Shown here: piece by piece, positions 62,928 through 64,000 of the stretch | Layout: the number at the start of each line of letters is the position of its first letter | Numbering within the stretch: position 1 is the first letter of the stretch | Origin: Dyella caseinilytica | Lineage (GTDB): Bacteria > Pseudomonadota > Gammaproteobacteria > Xanthomonadales > Rhodanobacteraceae | Assembly (NCBI RefSeq): GCF_016865235.1 | Contig: NZ_CP064030.1 | Coordinates: 124,001 to 188,000, forward strand | Direction: 5' to 3' | Length of the DNA: 64,000 nt | Position numbers and translations under genes: made by a program | The notes under the pieces: model-generated | Told to the model about the DNA's origin: nothing | Database searches by the model: none | What the model saw: only the letters and a program-made list of their open reading frames with translations

Positions 62928-62997
62928 GCCGATGTCCGAGGGAGGTCGGATCGCGCTGGTGATGTAGCGGTGGCTGTTGCGTTGCGGCATGTTGTCG

Positions 62998-63027
62998 ACC
63001 GTACGGCATGCCCTTGCAGCCTGTCAA
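62998..63027 (-). promoter_or_regulatory. Promoter of the branched-chain amino acid operon
   Basis: On the minus strand, -35 TTGACA (63027-63022), an 18-base spacer and -10 TACGGT (63003-62998). It would start RNA near 62990, about 60 bases before the leader peptide ATG. An A/T-rich block lies upstream (63028-63055), as for an UP element. Confidence 0.65.
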
Positions 63028-63487
63028 TCTTTTTCTTATTCGAATTTTTCCGAAGTGGCTGTTGAGGCCGGATTGGACGGATGGACGTCCATATCCAAAA
63101 AAATTTCAGACGAAACCGTTTCATGAGTAACCAATCCATCGACCTCGTCTTGCGTCACGCAAAGAGCGATGTCCTTCGCATGATCAAGTGGCGGGTGCTC
63201 GATTTGCGTTGGCCTTTCGTTCTTCGCGATGTAGGCGGAGATGAATTCGCATCCATAAGACAGAAACCATGCCGTAGCTTCGTGCGTGACGATCACGCGA
63301 AGTCACTTCGACGCATGCCCTGGATCGGCTGGCGCTCATCGAAGCAAGAAATCGCCGGCATGGTGCATCAGTCGTGCTGACGGGTCTGTCTTGACTCGCG
63401 TGCTGGCGCTGCTTTGGAAGCCGATGAAGCGTGCCGGTTGGCGTGCAGCGAATGCGGGGTGTCCCGGCGACCCGGTACCATGTGGGC
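63028..63487. other. Region without a confident gene between the BCAA promoter and pssA
   Basis: Two opposing frames occupy this stretch: minus 63036-63296 (86 codons) and plus 63081-63380 (99 codons). Neither shows a family motif. The minus one ends nine bases from the operon -35 box, and the plus one lacks a Shine-Dalgarno site. Base composition is less GC-rich than its neighbours. I see nothing that decides between a decayed gene and regulatory DNA. Confidence 0.35.
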
Positions 63488-64000
63488 ATGACATCACCCC
63501 GTTCCCCGCTGGCGCATCGCATCGCGCGCCGCTTGTTGCCGTTGGGCCGTTCCTCACGATCGGCGCTGGAAACCCCACACGCCTTCGCCGTGTCCGCCGC
63601 CCATGTCCAGACGCTGGAGGGTCCCGGCCCGTTTCGTCAGGCCCTGCTTGCGCAGATTGCACAGGCGACGCGCCGCATCGTGCTTGTTGCGTTGTATCTG
63701 CAGGATGACGAGGCTGGGCGGGAGGTGCTTGAGGCCCTCTATGCGGCAAGCAGGGCGCGCCCCGAGCTGGAGATCGAGGTCTACGTGGATTGGCATCGTG
63801 CCCGACGCGGCCTGATCGGCAAGGTGGCCAGCGAGGGAAATGCGGCCATGTATCGCGATTACACAGCGCGGTGTGGCGAAGGCGTGGCGATCTACGGTGT
63901 GCCGGTGCAGAACCGGGAGTTGTTTGGCGTGCTGCACCTGAAAGGCTTCGTCATCGACGATGCCGTGTTGTACAGCGGGGCCAGCATCAACGATGTCTAT
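63488..64000 (+). CDS. pssA: CDP-diacylglycerol-serine O-phosphatidyltransferase (PLD superfamily), 3' end outside window
   Basis: The first 171 residues of a PssA-type phosphatidylserine synthase, which makes PtdSer, the precursor of phosphatidylethanolamine, at the membrane. The HxK(x)D PLD motif appears in VLHLKGFVIDDAVLYSGASI near the window end, closely like E. coli PssA. The earlier region with IAQATRRIVLVALYLQDDEAG is also typical. The ATG at 63488 gives a basic N-terminus; the SD is weak. The second PLD motif lies outside the window. Confidence 0.88.
   Translation, partial: MTSPRSPLAHRIARRLLPLGRSSRSALETPHAFAVSAAHVQTLEGPGPFRQALLAQIAQATRRIVLVALYLQDDEAGREVLEALYAASRARPELEIEVYVDWHRARRGLIGKVASEGNAAMYRDYTARCGEGVAIYGVPVQNRELFGVLHLKGFVIDDAVLYSGASINDVY

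Overview
The window is about 64 kb of a moderately GC-rich gammaproteobacterial chromosome. The 16S gene, the Xanthomonadales-style gene neighbourhoods and the protein sequences point to family Rhodanobacteraceae (Dyella/Frateuria/Luteibacter-like). This placement is by recognition of sequence, not by alignment. No prophage, integron, IS element or CRISPR array is visible. Mobile-type sequence is limited to two kinds of palindromic repeat pairs.

Layout. 1-5.7 kb: partial pyrE, divergent from an exonuclease III gene at the position where pseudomonads carry crc. Then follow a peptidoglycan-recycling set (ampG, a ribbon-helix-helix protein, anmK) and an M23 murein endopeptidase. 5.8-12.7 kb: tyrS and a complete rRNA operon (two promoters, boxA, 16S, tRNA-Ile(GAT), tRNA-Ala(TGC), 23S, 5S, terminator). 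12.8-20 kb: a REP-like palindrome pair, a rhomboid protease, a DUF1820 protein, a glutamine amidotransferase, an isolated GspE/PilB-type ATPase and glyQ-glyS. 20-27.6 kb: a TonB-dependent receptor with an XRE regulator upstream, a YbaY-type lipoprotein and an EstA-like autotransporter esterase. 27.7-38.5 kb: tex, an RDD/GYF membrane protein, mnmG, a structured gene-poor stretch, a 61-residue orphan gene with a CRP/Clp-like site, pepN, an aldose-1-epimerase and a PLP-dependent dehydratase. 38.7-42.7 kb: a heme-oxygenase-like diiron protein, a V4R-domain protein, an MHYT membrane protein, tag and an LptA-like protein. 42.7-48.6 kb: biotin operon bioB-bioF-trhO-bioH-bioC behind a BirA-like operator, then a small TM2-like protein and comF. 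48.6-50.1 kb: ubiA and a FosX-like VOC protein. 50.1-63.0 kb: one very large branched-chain amino acid operon. 63.5 kb to the end: start of pssA.

The clearest regulatory unit is the branched-chain operon. All its genes lie on the minus strand in the order leuA-ilvE-leuC-leuD-leuB-ilvD-ilvC-VOC-ilvG-ilvM-ilvA, and most junctions are 4-bp ATGA overlaps. In front of leuA is a sigma70-type promoter, a 24-codon leader peptide gene rich in Leu, Val and Ile codons, and an intrinsic terminator. The pairing segments of a classical ribosome-mediated attenuator can be read directly.

Other points of interest: an inverted pair of identical 38-bp repeats forms the 3' end of trhO inside the biotin operon, so the enzyme gains a repeat-encoded tail while ATGA coupling to bioH is kept. 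A cluster of TTACGT-type sites lies between the XRE regulator and the TonB receptor. A structured intergenic stretch near 33.2 kb has an orphan UUCG terminator. The diiron/V4R/MHYT group may be a small sensing or oxidation unit. All functional calls are by reading; no database search was run.
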